Origin: Gammaproteobacteria bacterium
GTDB taxonomy: Bacteria > Pseudomonadota > Gammaproteobacteria > J044
Direction: 5' to 3'
Assembly (NCBI GenBank): GCA_026995955.1
Contig: JALWNJ010000037.1
Location: 2,016-7,860, forward strand
Length of the DNA stretch: 5,845 nt
Shown here: one piece after another, positions 1 through 5,845 of the stretch
Layout: every line of letters begins with the position of its first letter
How positions within the stretch are numbered: position 1 is the stretch's first letter
The notes under the pieces: generated by a model
The model's input: only the letters and a program-made list of their open reading frames with translations
Database searches by the model: none
Told to the model about the DNA's origin: nothing
Made by a program: the position numbers and the translations under genes

Positions 1-292
1 GCCCGAGGATGGTGAGGGGTGTCACCGTGCCGGAGAGCTCGTATTCGCCCGCCTTGAGATGGCGGTCGAGCCCGCGCAGGCGCGCATACAGCCGCCACAG
101 ACGCGGGTGCCGGAGCAGCCCTTCCTGCTGCAGGCGCTGCGCCACCGCGGCCGGCGTGCTGCCCGGTGCCACCGTGATCACCTTCGGCTGCGGCAGGGTC
201 TGCGGCCGGTTGAGCTCGGCCCAGCCCCAGCCCAGCAGGCCGGCCACGGCCAGCAGCAGCAACAGGGCCAGCAGCTTCAGTCTTGCGCGCAT
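1..292 (-). CDS. mltG: MltG/YceG endolytic murein transglycosylase, N-terminal part
   Basis: The frame opens at ATG 292 and runs off the window edge after 97 codons, so only the N-terminal quarter to third of a normal MltG (about 340 residues) is visible. It starts with a short basic N-terminus (M-R-A-R-L-K) and a leucine-rich membrane segment at about residues 5-24, fitting a single-pass inner-membrane anchor. A TVAPGSTP stretch (about 40-47) and KAGEYELSGTVTP (about 80-92) follow, both typical of the start of the YceG-like periplasmic domain. The catalytic glutamate lies beyond the window. In the family, MltG cleaves nascent glycan strands in the periplasm and so limits strand length. The gene overlaps the end of pabC by 16 nt, the same pabC-mltG adjacency as in E. 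coli, where tmk follows. Identification rests on motif memory plus this position; the start is well fixed by its ribosome-binding site. Confidence 0.9.
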   Translation of the reverse strand, partial: MRARLKLLALLLLLAVAGLLGWGWAELNRPQTLPQPKVITVAPGSTPAAVAQRLQQEGLLRHPRLWRLYARLRGLDRHLKAGEYELSGTVTPLTILG

Positions 293-1107
293 GGGTGGCA
301 GACCTCCTGTCGAATCATCCGGCACAGTCTCAGGGGAGGTTCGAATTCTACCCCAGCCAGCCGGCGCACGGGCCAGGCACCGATCACACTGTTGGTCACC
401 AGCAGGGCCTCGGCGGAGAACAGGGCATCGAGCGTCAGCGCCGGGTGTTCCGCCACCGGGCTGCCGTCGGGCATGCCCCGGTCCAGCAGCAGGCCACGCA
501 CCGTGCCCGCCACCCCGCAGCGGTCGAGGGCCGGGGTCCACCAGCGCCCGTCCAGGCGCACGAACAGGTTGCTCATGGTGCCCTCGACGACCCGTCCCGA
601 GCGATCCAGCATCAGGCCCTCGGCGCAGTCCTCGGGCAGTTCGCCACGCGCCATCACCTGCTCCAGCCGGCACAGGTGCTTGAGCCCCGCCAGCAGCGGC
701 TGTTCGGACAGGCGGGTGCGGCACAGAGACAGCTCGATGCCGGCTTCTTGCCAGGCCGACGGCCACTCGGGCAGCGGATGCGCGGTCCAGATGCGCCGGG
801 GATGGACTGCTTGCGGCGGACGATAGCCGCGACCGCCGGAGCCCCGCGTCAGGGTCAGGCGCAGCACGCCTTCGCCCAGCCTTGCGGCATGTTCCTGCGC
901 TTCCGCGTCGAGCCGCTCGGCCGCCGGCACCGGCAGCCCCAGCACCCGGCAGCCATGCAGCAGGCGCGCCCGGTGGCGCGCCCACAGACAGGGCCGCCCC
1001 TCCCGCACCCGCAGGGTCTCGAACAGGCCGTCGCCATAGGCCAGCCCGCGGTCGTCCACTGGCAGGCAATCGTCGGGCTGGCCGTCGATCCAGGCCTGCG
1101 GGCTCAT
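277..1107 (-). CDS. pabC: Aminodeoxychorismate lyase (PLP fold type IV)
   Basis: The 276-residue protein belongs to the fold-type IV PLP family (branched-chain aminotransferase / D-amino acid aminotransferase / PabC). It splits 4-amino-4-deoxychorismate into p-aminobenzoate and pyruvate in the cytoplasm, the last step of PABA synthesis for folate. Visible marks are DRGLAYGDGLFETLRV (19-34), RGSGGRGY (88-95), the PLP-binding lysine K143 in LAGLKHLCRLEQV, and E175 followed by GTMSNLF (176-182), the expected contacts for the PLP ring nitrogen and phosphate. The RGSGGRGY and LAG(L/I)KHL.RLEQV stretches match E. coli PabC closely and favour it over a branched-chain aminotransferase, as does the pabB neighbour. 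Length is normal (E. coli 269). The ATG overlaps the pabB stop by 4 nt (ATGA), so translation is probably coupled. A GAGGA at 1118-1122 lies 10 nt upstream. Confidence 0.95.
   Translation of the reverse strand: MSPQAWIDGQPDDCLPVDDRGLAYGDGLFETLRVREGRPCLWARHRARLLHGCRVLGLPVPAAERLDAEAQEHAARLGEGVLRLTLTRGSGGRGYRPPQAVHPRRIWTAHPLPEWPSAWQEAGIELSLCRTRLSEQPLLAGLKHLCRLEQVMARGELPEDCAEGLMLDRSGRVVEGTMSNLFVRLDGRWWTPALDRCGVAGTVRGLLLDRGMPDGSPVAEHPALTLDALFSAEALLVTNSVIGAWPVRRLAGVEFEPPLRLCRMIRQEVCHPCAQD
302..308 (-). promoter_or_regulatory. Ribosome-binding site of mltG
   Basis: A perfect AGGAGGT on the minus strand lies 9 nt before the mltG ATG at 292. It sits inside the last codons of pabC, so mltG has its own strong initiation site besides any coupling to pabC. 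It fixes the mltG start and the 16-nt overlap. Confidence 0.8.
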
Positions 1108-2429
1108 GTGCCGAACATCCTCAGCAGGCCCTCGGCCTTGTGCCGGGTCTCGGCCAGTTCGCGTTCGGGGACGGAGTCGTGGACGATGCCGGCCCCGGTG
1201 CGGAAGCGAAGCCCGTTGGCCTTGCGCACCAGGCTGCGGATGAGGATGTTGAGATCCATGTCGCCATTGTAGCCGAGCCAGCCGAGCGAGCCGGTATAGG
1301 CACCGCGCCCCACCCCCTCCAGCTCGGCGATGATCTCCATGCAGCGCACCTTGGGACAGCCGGTGATGGTGCCGCCGGGAAACACGGCGCGCACCACCTC
1401 GGCGGGGCCAATGCCCGCGCGCAGCTCACCGCGCACATTGGATACGATGTGATGCACATGGGCATAGGATTCGATGACCATCAGCTCGTCCACGCGTACA
1501 CTGCCGGGCCGGCTGACGCGCCCCAGGTCGTTGCGCTCCAGGTCGATGAGCATGACATGCTCGGCCCGCTCCTTGGGATGGGTAATGAGCTCGGCCGAGA
1601 GTCCGCTGTCCTCGTCCGCGCTGAGGCCGCGCGGGCGGGTGCCGGCGATGGGCCGGGTCTCCACCACCGGTCCCCGAATGCGTACCAGACGCTCGGGCGA
1701 GGAGCTGATGATGGCCTGGTCGTCCCAGGTGGCCAGCGCCGCGAAGGGGGCGGGATTGGTGGCGCGCAGGCGCGCGAAGAGGGTGGCGCTGGCCATGCCC
1801 GGCTCGAGCCCGGCGCGCCAGGCACGGGACAGATTGACCTGGAACACGTCCCCCTCGCGGATGTAGTCCCGAATCCGCTCCACGCCGGCCAGAAAGCGCC
1901 GCGGATCGTCCTCCTCCAGGTCGGCCAGCGGCAGGGGGCCCGGATCGGCCAGCGCGCTGCTGGCGGCACGGGCATCGGCCCGCATCGCCGCCAGCCGCGC
2001 GCGATCGGGGGCCACCGCCCACAGCCGCCCGTCACGGTCGCGGACGAAGGCGGCGGGACAGTGCTCCAGCCGTGCCAGCGGCAGGGCCTCCGGATCCACG
2101 GGCAGGCGCAGGCGAGGCTCGATGGCGCCGGCCAGCTCATAGGCCAGAAACAGGAACCAGCCACCGCAGAACGGCAGCGGCCCCCGCCTGCCCCGGCCCG
2201 ACGCCGGCACCCGTTCGGCCAGGGCCTGCAGGAAAGCCGCGCCCTCGCCGACCGAAAAGCTCAATCGCTCCTCGGGGAAGGCGAACAGAAGGTCCATGCC
2301 CTGCCCGCCCACGCTCTGCAGCAGATGGGGATAACGCTGCGGATCCAGGGCGTGCAGCGCCAGCAGGTCACCATGCGGCAACCAGTCGTCGGCCGCTTCG
2401 ATCAGGGGCTGGCGGGGAGGGACGGGCAT
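1104..2429 (-). CDS. pabB: Aminodeoxychorismate synthase component I
   Basis: The 441-residue protein is a chorismate-utilising enzyme of the PabB/TrpE family. With a PabA glutaminase it aminates chorismate to 4-amino-4-deoxychorismate. Visible motifs are GDVFQVNLS (193-201), SSSPERLVR (242-250), PIAGTRPRG (260-268), ERAEHVMLIDLERND (287-301), FPGGTITGCPKVRCMEII (350-367) and TGAGIVHDSVPERELAET (411-428). E290 and E424 are the likely Mg ligands by comparison with TrpE. The FPGG(S/T)ITG.PK signature and the pabC neighbour favour PabB over anthranilate synthase. However, residue 262 is alanine, as in TrpE, where E. coli PabB has catalytic K274. No glutaminase domain is fused, so PabA must be encoded elsewhere. 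The start is 59 nt after the fabF stop. Its ribosome-binding site is poor (AGGCGGT, 12 nt upstream), so the exact start is less certain. E. coli lacks a pabB at this place in its fab cluster. Confidence 0.9.
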   Translation of the reverse strand: MPVPPRQPLIEAADDWLPHGDLLALHALDPQRYPHLLQSVGGQGMDLLFAFPEERLSFSVGEGAAFLQALAERVPASGRGRRGPLPFCGGWFLFLAYELAGAIEPRLRLPVDPEALPLARLEHCPAAFVRDRDGRLWAVAPDRARLAAMRADARAASSALADPGPLPLADLEEDDPRRFLAGVERIRDYIREGDVFQVNLSRAWRAGLEPGMASATLFARLRATNPAPFAALATWDDQAIISSSPERLVRIRGPVVETRPIAGTRPRGLSADEDSGLSAELITHPKERAEHVMLIDLERNDLGRVSRPGSVRVDELMVIESYAHVHHIVSNVRGELRAGIGPAEVVRAVFPGGTITGCPKVRCMEIIAELEGVGRGAYTGSLGWLGYNGDMDLNILIRSLVRKANGLRFRTGAGIVHDSVPERELAETRHKAEGLLRMFGT

Positions 2430-2488
2430 GGACGCTTGGCGACCGCCTGGCTTTGGCGACGGGCAGGCCCCGCCGCGGGTTTGCGGGC

Positions 2489-3727
2489 TCAGATCCGGCG
2501 AAAGACCAGGGTGCCGTTGGTACCGCCGAAACCGAAGGAGTTGGACAGCGCCACGCGCACATCGGCCTCGCGCGCCTCGTTCGGCACATAATCCAGATCG
2601 CAGGCCGGATCGGGCTCGTCGAGATTGATGGTGGGCGGGATGACACCATAGTGCATGGCCAGCACGGTGAACACCGCCTCCGCGCCCCCGGCCGCACCCA
2701 GCATGTGGCCGGTCATGGACTTGGTGGAACTCACCGCCAGCCGGTGGGCGTGGTCGCCGAAGGCGCGCTTGATGGCCTCGGTCTCGGCGATGTCGCCGGC
2801 GGGCGTGGAGGTGCCATGGGCGTTGATGTAGTCCACCTCAGCGGGATCGATGCCGGCATCGTTCAGGGCGTTGAGCATGCAGCGCGCAGCCCCCTCTCCG
2901 CCCTTGGAGGGCTGGGTCATGTGATAGGCATCGGCGCTCATCCCGTAGCCGGCCAGCTCACAGTAGATGCGCGCGCCACGGGCCCTGGCGTGTTCGTATT
3001 CCTCCAGCACCAGCACGCCGGCCCCGTCGGCCAGCACGAAGCCGTCCCGGCCCTTGTCCCAGGGGCGGCTGGCCGCCTGCGGGTCCTCGTTGCGGGTGGA
3101 CAGCGCGCGGGCCGCGGCGAAACCGCCGATGCCCAGCGGCGTGGAGGCCATCTCGGCACCACCGGCGATCATCACATCGGCATCGCCGTAGGCGATCATG
3201 CGCGCGGCATCGCCGATGTTGTGCGTGGCCGTGGTGCAGGCAGTGACGATGGCGATGTTGGGCCCTTTGAGGCCGTACATGATCGACAGGTTGCCCGATA
3301 TCATGTTGATGATCGAGCTCGGGATGAAGAAGGGCGAGATCTTGCGCGGACCGCCCTTGAGCATCGCCGCGTGGGTCTTCTCGATGCCGTAGATGCCGCC
3401 GATGCCGGAGCCGATGGCCACGCCGATGCGCTCGGCGTTCTCCTCGCTCACCTCCAGCCCGGCGTCCTGCATTGCCTGGATGCCGGCACCGATCCCGTAG
3501 TGGACGAAGACGTCCATCTTCTTCTGGTCCTTCTTCGGGATGTACTCGTCGGCGTCGAAGTCGCGCACCTGGCCGGCGAACTTCACCGCGAAGTCGCTGG
3601 TGTCGAAGGTCTCGATGGGAGCGATGCCGCTCTTGCCGGCCACCGCGTTTTCCCATGCCTTCTGCACCCGGGAGCCGATGGGCGAGACGATGCCGAGACC
3701 GGTTACCACTACGCGTCGCTTGCTCAC
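2489..3727 (-). CDS. fabF: 3-oxoacyl-ACP synthase II (KAS II)
   Basis: FabF condenses malonyl-ACP with acyl-ACP in the elongation cycle of fatty-acid synthesis and, in the family, is the enzyme extending C16:1 to C18:1. The 412-residue product matches the family length (E. coli 413). The catalytic set is complete: C164 in TACTTAT, H304 in NAHGTST, K336 in SSTKSMTGH and H341, with the SFGFGGTN loop at 397-404. I chose the GTG at 3727, which gives the conserved N-terminus (M)[11 protein letters not shown]. It has AGCAGGT 7 nt upstream. The frame stays open to another GTG at 3775, but that would add 16 non-conserved residues and lies within a strong hairpin. The gene follows acpP after 90 nt and precedes pabB by 59 nt, so it probably depends on read-through from the acpP promoter. 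Confidence 0.96.
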   Translation of the reverse strand: MSKRRVVVTGLGIVSPIGSRVQKAWENAVAGKSGIAPIETFDTSDFAVKFAGQVRDFDADEYIPKKDQKKMDVFVHYGIGAGIQAMQDAGLEVSEENAERIGVAIGSGIGGIYGIEKTHAAMLKGGPRKISPFFIPSSIINMISGNLSIMYGLKGPNIAIVTACTTATHNIGDAARMIAYGDADVMIAGGAEMASTPLGIGGFAAARALSTRNEDPQAASRPWDKGRDGFVLADGAGVLVLEEYEHARARGARIYCELAGYGMSADAYHMTQPSKGGEGAARCMLNALNDAGIDPAEVDYINAHGTSTPAGDIAETEAIKRAFGDHAHRLAVSSTKSMTGHMLGAAGGAEAVFTVLAMHYGVIPPTINLDEPDPACDLDYVPNEAREADVRVALSNSFGFGGTNGTLVFRRI

Positions 3728-3734
3728 GATCCGT

Positions 3735-3741
3735 ACCTGCT
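3735..3741 (-). promoter_or_regulatory. Ribosome-binding site deciding the fabF GTG start
   Basis: The minus strand reads AGCAGGT, 6 of 7 matches to AGGAGGT, 7 nt before the GTG at 3727-3725. This supports the internal GTG as the fabF start over the upstream in-frame GTG at 3775. Confidence 0.6.
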
Positions 3742-3772
3742 GCAGCGCATGCAATCCGTCATCCTGATAGCA

Positions 3773-3803
3773 CACGAGCCCCTGAGGGGGCTCGGGGCTC
3801 GTG
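3773..3803 (-). other. Double hairpin between acpP and fabF (possible attenuator or processing site)
   Basis: The transcript would contain CACGAGCCCC, then GAGCCCC, then the loop CUCA, then GGGGCUCGUG. The last arm (3773-3782) can pair perfectly with the first (3794-3803) as a 10-bp stem with an 11-nt loop. Alternatively it can pair with the inner copy (3787-3794) as an 8-bp stem with a 4-nt loop; the two folds exclude each other. The structure starts 15 nt after the acpP stop codon. No U-run follows (the next bases are TGCTATCAGG), so it is not a classical intrinsic terminator. It could protect the 3' end of acpP mRNA, weaken read-through into fabF, or mark a processing point. The inverted repeat is seen directly; the role is inferred. 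Confidence 0.6.
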
Positions 3804-3817
3804 GCGGAATGCGGTGA

Positions 3818-4051
3818 TCAGAGATGCTCGTTGATGTAGTCGATGGCGTCCTGGACCTTGACGATCTTCTCGGCTTCCTCGTCGGGAATCTCGGTCTCGA
3901 ACTCTTCTTCGAGCGCCATGACCAGCTCGACGGTGTCCAGGGAATCGGCGCCGAGGTCGTCGACGAAGGAGGCCTCGTTGGTGACTTCCTCTTCCTTCAC
4001 ACCCAGCTGCTCGGCAACGATCTTCTTGACGCGTTCTTCAATATTGCTCAT
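3818..4051 (-). CDS. acpP: Acyl carrier protein
   Basis: The 77-residue acidic protein carries growing acyl chains as thioesters on a 4'-phosphopantetheine arm and is a partner of FabD, FabG and FabF encoded beside it. The attachment serine is S37 in the DSL motif of [19 protein letters not shown], and the length equals that of E. coli AcpP (78 with Met). The ATG at 4051 gives the conserved start [11 protein letters not shown]. The frame is open further upstream to 4165, but that extension is non-conserved and overlaps the promoter. AGGGGT lies 10 nt before the ATG. The first codons (AAT ATT GAA GAA) are AT-rich in an otherwise GC-rich region, which favours an unstructured initiation site. 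It probably has its own promoter (4104-4132), in keeping with the very high abundance of ACP. Confidence 0.98.
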   Translation of the reverse strand: MSNIEERVKKIVAEQLGVKEEEVTNEASFVDDLGADSLDTVELVMALEEEFETEIPDEEAEKIVKVQDAIDYINEHL

Positions 4052-4061
4052 GTGTGAAACT

Positions 4062-4067
4062 ACCCCT
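4062..4067 (-). promoter_or_regulatory. Ribosome-binding site of acpP
   Basis: The minus strand reads AGGGGT, 10 nt before the ATG at 4051, in an A/T-rich leader. It supports the short ACP start over the in-frame ATG at 4165. Confidence 0.6.
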
Positions 4068-4103
4068 GTCAGTAATTGGGAAAACAGCAAAAGCTGCGGC
4101 GGT

Positions 4104-4132
4104 ATTCTAGGGAACCCTTGGCCGAATGTCCA
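4104..4132 (-). promoter_or_regulatory. Probable sigma70-type promoter of acpP
   Basis: On the minus strand, TGGACA (4127-4132, 5 of 6 matches to TTGACA) is followed after exactly 17 nt by TAGAAT (4104-4109, 5 of 6 matches to TATAAT). It lies in the spacer between fabG and acpP. Transcription would start at about 4097, leaving a leader of about 46 nt. The bases just after the -10 are ACCGCCG, a GC-rich discriminator of the type seen at promoters under stringent (ppGpp) and growth-rate control; this last point is inference. Placement is as expected for an extra promoter for ACP inside the fab operon. Confidence 0.7.
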
Positions 4133-4146
4133 TGCGCGGCCGCAAC

Positions 4147-4167
4147 CCGGCATCCGCTCCGGCATCC
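4147..4167 (-). repeat. Two 9-bp direct repeats upstream of the acpP promoter
   Basis: GGATGCCGG occurs twice on the minus strand (4159-4167 and 4147-4155), 12 nt apart start to start. The downstream copy ends 14 nt before the -35 box. The upstream copy also sits in CCGG-N4-CCGG (4159-4170). This could be an activator or repressor site, or chance in GC-rich DNA. The rest of the 183-nt spacer upstream of it shows only AT-rich tracts. Confidence 0.35.
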
Positions 4168-4234
4168 CGGCCTCTGACGCCAGAAAACCGGGCCAAACCC
4201 TTTTTCAATCAACTGCTTGAAAGACACTCCTGGC

Positions 4235-4972
4235 TCAGGCCATGAACATCCCGCCGTTGACGTGCAAAGTCTCGCCGGTGATGTAGCCGGCCTCGTCCGA
4301 GGCCAGGAAGGCCACCGCGTGGGCGATGTCCTCGGGCTGGCCCAGGCGCCCGAGCGGGATCTGGCCGGTCAGCGCCTCGCGCTGCTCGTCGGACAGCTCG
4401 CGGGTCATGTCGGTATCGATGAAGCCGGGCGCGACGGTGTTGACGGTGATGCCGCGGCTGCCCAGTTCGCGCGCCATGGACTTGGTCAGGCCCAGGATGC
4501 CGGCCTTGGCGGCGGCATAGTTGACCTGCCCCGGATTGCCGGTGGACCCCACCACCGAGCCGATGTTGACGATGCGGCCCCTGCGCGCCTTCATCATGCC
4601 GCGCATGCAGGCCCTGGAGACGCGGAAGATGGAGGTCAGGTTGGTCTGGATGACGACCTCCCAGTCCTCGTCCTTCATGCGCATCATCAGCATGTCGCGG
4701 GTGATACCGGCGTTGTTGACGAGGATGGTGACGGCACCAAAATCATCGTTGATGGCCTTGACCACGGCCTCGATCGAGGCGGGATCGGTCACGTCCAGTA
4801 CCATGCCGCGGCCCTGCTCCCCGAGATACTCCGAGATGGCCTCGGCGCCGGCCTCGGAGGTGGCGGTCCCCACCACGGTGGCGCCACGCACCGCCAGTTC
4901 CCGGGCAATGGCCTTGCCGATGCCGCGCGAGGCACCGGTGACCAGGGCGATTTCGCCTTGCAGACTGCTCAT
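4235..4972 (-). CDS. fabG: 3-oxoacyl-ACP reductase
   Basis: FabG is the NADPH-dependent reductase that turns 3-oxoacyl-ACP into (3R)-hydroxyacyl-ACP in every elongation round. The 245-residue classical short-chain dehydrogenase has the cofactor motif TGASRGIG (12-19), NNAG (86-89) and a complete tetrad N111, S139, Y152 and K156 (YAAAK). The end ITGETLHVNGGMFMA is typical of the family. The ATG at 4972 is chosen: AGGGGG (4980-4985) lies 7 nt upstream with one extra A, and the resulting start MSSLQGEIALVTGAS fits the family. A GTG at 4978 would add two residues and overlap fabD by 4 nt, but it would sit only 1 nt from the ribosome-binding site. The gene starts 2 nt after the fabD stop, so the two are probably translationally coupled. 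Confidence 0.97.
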   Translation of the reverse strand: MSSLQGEIALVTGASRGIGKAIARELAVRGATVVGTATSEAGAEAISEYLGEQGRGMVLDVTDPASIEAVVKAINDDFGAVTILVNNAGITRDMLMMRMKDEDWEVVIQTNLTSIFRVSRACMRGMMKARRGRIVNIGSVVGSTGNPGQVNYAAAKAGILGLTKSMARELGSRGITVNTVAPGFIDTDMTRELSDEQREALTGQIPLGRLGQPEDIAHAVAFLASDEAGYITGETLHVNGGMFMA

Positions 4973-4974
4973 GT

Positions 4975-5845
4975 TCACTCCCCCTTGACTGCGTTCAGGG
5001 CCTTTTCCAGCCCGGCCTCGTCCTGCACCGGAATGCAGGTGACCTTGCGATCGATACGGCGGATGAGCCCCATCAGTACCTTGCCCGGACCCAGTTCCAG
5101 CATCGTTGCGTTGCCGTCGGCGGCCAGCCGCTGCACGGTTTCCACCCAGCGCACCGGGTTGTGCAGCTGCCGCGCCAGCAGATCACGGATCTCGTCCGGA
5201 TCCTGATGGGCGGCGACATCGACATTGTGGATGACCGGCACCTCGGGGCTGCGCACCTCGACCTCTGCCAGCCGTTCGCGCAGCCGCTCTGCGGCCGGCT
5301 GCATCAGGCTGCAGTGCGAAGGCACGCTCACCGGCAGCCTGACGGCGCGCTTGGCGCCGGCCTCGCCAGCCAGTTCAATGGCCCGTTCCACCGCCTCGGC
5401 CTCGCCGGCGATGACCACCTGCCCGGGCGAATTGAAGTTCACGGCCTCCACTACCTGCCCCTGGGCGGCCTCGCTGCAGAGCGCGCGCACGGCCTCGTCG
5501 TCCAGGCCCAGGATGGCGGCCATGGCGCCCTGCCCCTCGGGCACCGCCTGCTGCATCAGGCGGCCGCGCTCGGCCACCAGCGACACGGCGTTGGCGAAGT
5601 CCAGCGCCCCGGCGCAGACCAGGGCCGTGAACTCGCCCAGGCTGTGGCCGGCCATCGCACTCGGCATGGGACCGCCGGCCTCGCGGAAGGCGCGCCACAC
5701 GGCCACCCCGGCCGCGAGCATCGCGGGCTGGGTGTTCTCGGTACGGTTTAGGGCCTCCTCCGGCCCCTCGCGCACCATGCCCGCGAGATCCAGCCCCAGC
5801 ACCTCGCCGGCCACGGCGAAGGTCTCGGCCACCACGGGACGGCTG
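4975..5845 (-). CDS. fabD: Malonyl-CoA:ACP transacylase, N-terminus outside window
   Basis: FabD transfers malonyl groups from CoA to ACP to supply the elongation cycle. The visible 289 residues lack only about 24 N-terminal residues, including the GQGSQ oxyanion motif, which lie past the window end. The nucleophile is the serine of GHSLGE (visible residue 68). The active-site histidine in VPSHC follows 109 residues later, and an arginine (VAER) comes 25 residues after the serine. These match the spacing of S92, H201 and R117 in E. coli FabD. NFNSPGQVVIAG, NNVDV-like HNVDV and GPGKVL are further family marks. The GTG at 5835 is only an internal codon; the frame is open to the edge. By analogy with E. 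coli, fabH may lie upstream. Confidence 0.97.
   Translation of the reverse strand, partial: SRPVVAETFAVAGEVLGLDLAGMVREGPEEALNRTENTQPAMLAAGVAVWRAFREAGGPMPSAMAGHSLGEFTALVCAGALDFANAVSLVAERGRLMQQAVPEGQGAMAAILGLDDEAVRALCSEAAQGQVVEAVNFNSPGQVVIAGEAEAVERAIELAGEAGAKRAVRLPVSVPSHCSLMQPAAERLRERLAEVEVRSPEVPVIHNVDVAAHQDPDEIRDLLARQLHNPVRWVETVQRLAADGNATMLELGPGKVLMGLIRRIDRKVTCIPVQDEAGLEKALNAVKGE
4980..4985 (-). promoter_or_regulatory. Ribosome-binding site deciding the fabG ATG start
   Basis: AGGGGG on the minus strand, inside the last codons of fabD, is 7 nt from the ATG at 4972 but only 1 nt from the GTG at 4978. This favours the ATG. Confidence 0.6.

Noticed and set aside
2430..2488. Possible promoter or terminator in the fabF-pabB gap
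   Set aside because: The 59 nt are very GC-rich with only a short CCCGCGGCGGGG palindrome, no U-run, and no recognisable -35/-10 pair.
882..2591. Long open frame on the + strand (569 codons) opposite pabB and pabC
   Set aside because: It is antisense to well-identified genes. Its translation is rich in Ala, Gly, Arg, Gln and His without any recognised domain, as expected for frame shadows in GC-rich DNA.
3728..3775. Upstream GTG (3775) as the fabF start
   Set aside because: It would add 16 residues not seen in the family and would lie inside the strong hairpin; the GTG at 3727 has a good ribosome-binding site and the conserved N-terminus.
2072..3817. Long open frame on the + strand (581 codons) opposite fabF
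   Set aside because: It mirrors fabF and the start of pabB, with low-complexity composition and no family motif. It is a shadow of high third-position GC.
4085..4096. CAGC-AAAA-GCTG mini-hairpin at the expected acpP transcript start
   Set aside because: A 4-bp stem is likely by chance. It could slightly protect the 5' end but cannot be supported.
4203..4222. Inverted repeat TTTCAA-N8-TTGAAA after the fabG stop as a terminator
   Set aside because: The stem is only 6 A/T-rich base pairs and is followed on the minus strand by A and G residues, not a U-run, so it is too weak to terminate.
4217..5206. Long open frame on the + strand (329 codons) opposite fabG and fabD
   Set aside because: It is antisense to two conserved enzymes and has no recognised domain or convincing ribosome-binding site.
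1..5845. A hidden novel system (defence, mobile or secretory) in the window
   Set aside because: Every stretch over 300 bases is covered by a recognised housekeeping gene with intact motifs; no repeat array, transposase or unusual composition is seen.

Overview
The window is a compact, GC-rich (roughly two-thirds G+C by eye) bacterial housekeeping cluster. All seven genes lie on the minus strand, so transcription runs from high to low coordinates. In transcription order they are fabD (5' end outside the window), fabG, acpP, fabF, pabB, pabC and mltG (3' end outside the window). This is the core fatty-acid synthesis cluster with the downstream pabC-mltG pair known from Gammaproteobacteria such as Escherichia coli. 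The difference is a full-length pabB between fabF and pabC. Gene order, the close similarity of FabD, FabG, AcpP and FabF to the enterobacterial proteins, and the base composition suggest a high-GC gammaproteobacterium. Finer placement is not possible from the sequence alone.

Region 4975-5845 holds malonyl-CoA:ACP transacylase (FabD), which loads malonate onto ACP. Region 4235-4972 holds 3-oxoacyl-ACP reductase (FabG), starting 2 nt after the fabD stop. A 183-nt spacer (4052-4234) carries a near-consensus sigma70-type promoter (-35 at 4127-4132, -10 at 4104-4109, 17-nt spacer). This promoter should give acpP its own strong transcription start. acpP (3818-4051) encodes the acyl carrier protein. 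A 90-nt spacer with an unusual GC-rich double hairpin (3773-3803) separates it from fabF (2489-3727), the elongating ketosynthase, which probably starts at a GTG.

Region 1104-2429 is pabB (aminodeoxychorismate synthase component I) and 277-1107 is pabC (aminodeoxychorismate lyase). Their reading frames overlap by 4 nt (ATGA). Together with a PabA glutaminase encoded elsewhere, they convert chorismate to p-aminobenzoate for folate. The last gene, mltG (1-292), starts inside the end of pabC. It encodes the membrane anchor and first part of the periplasmic domain of the endolytic murein transglycosylase. The cluster therefore joins lipid, folate and cell-wall synthesis, all growth-linked functions.

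I see no mobile element, CRISPR array, tRNA, rRNA or defence system, and no sign of a new multi-gene system. The points that merit a second look are regulatory (the acpP promoter and the acpP-fabF hairpin) and enzymatic (PabB has alanine where the E. coli enzyme has its nucleophilic lysine).
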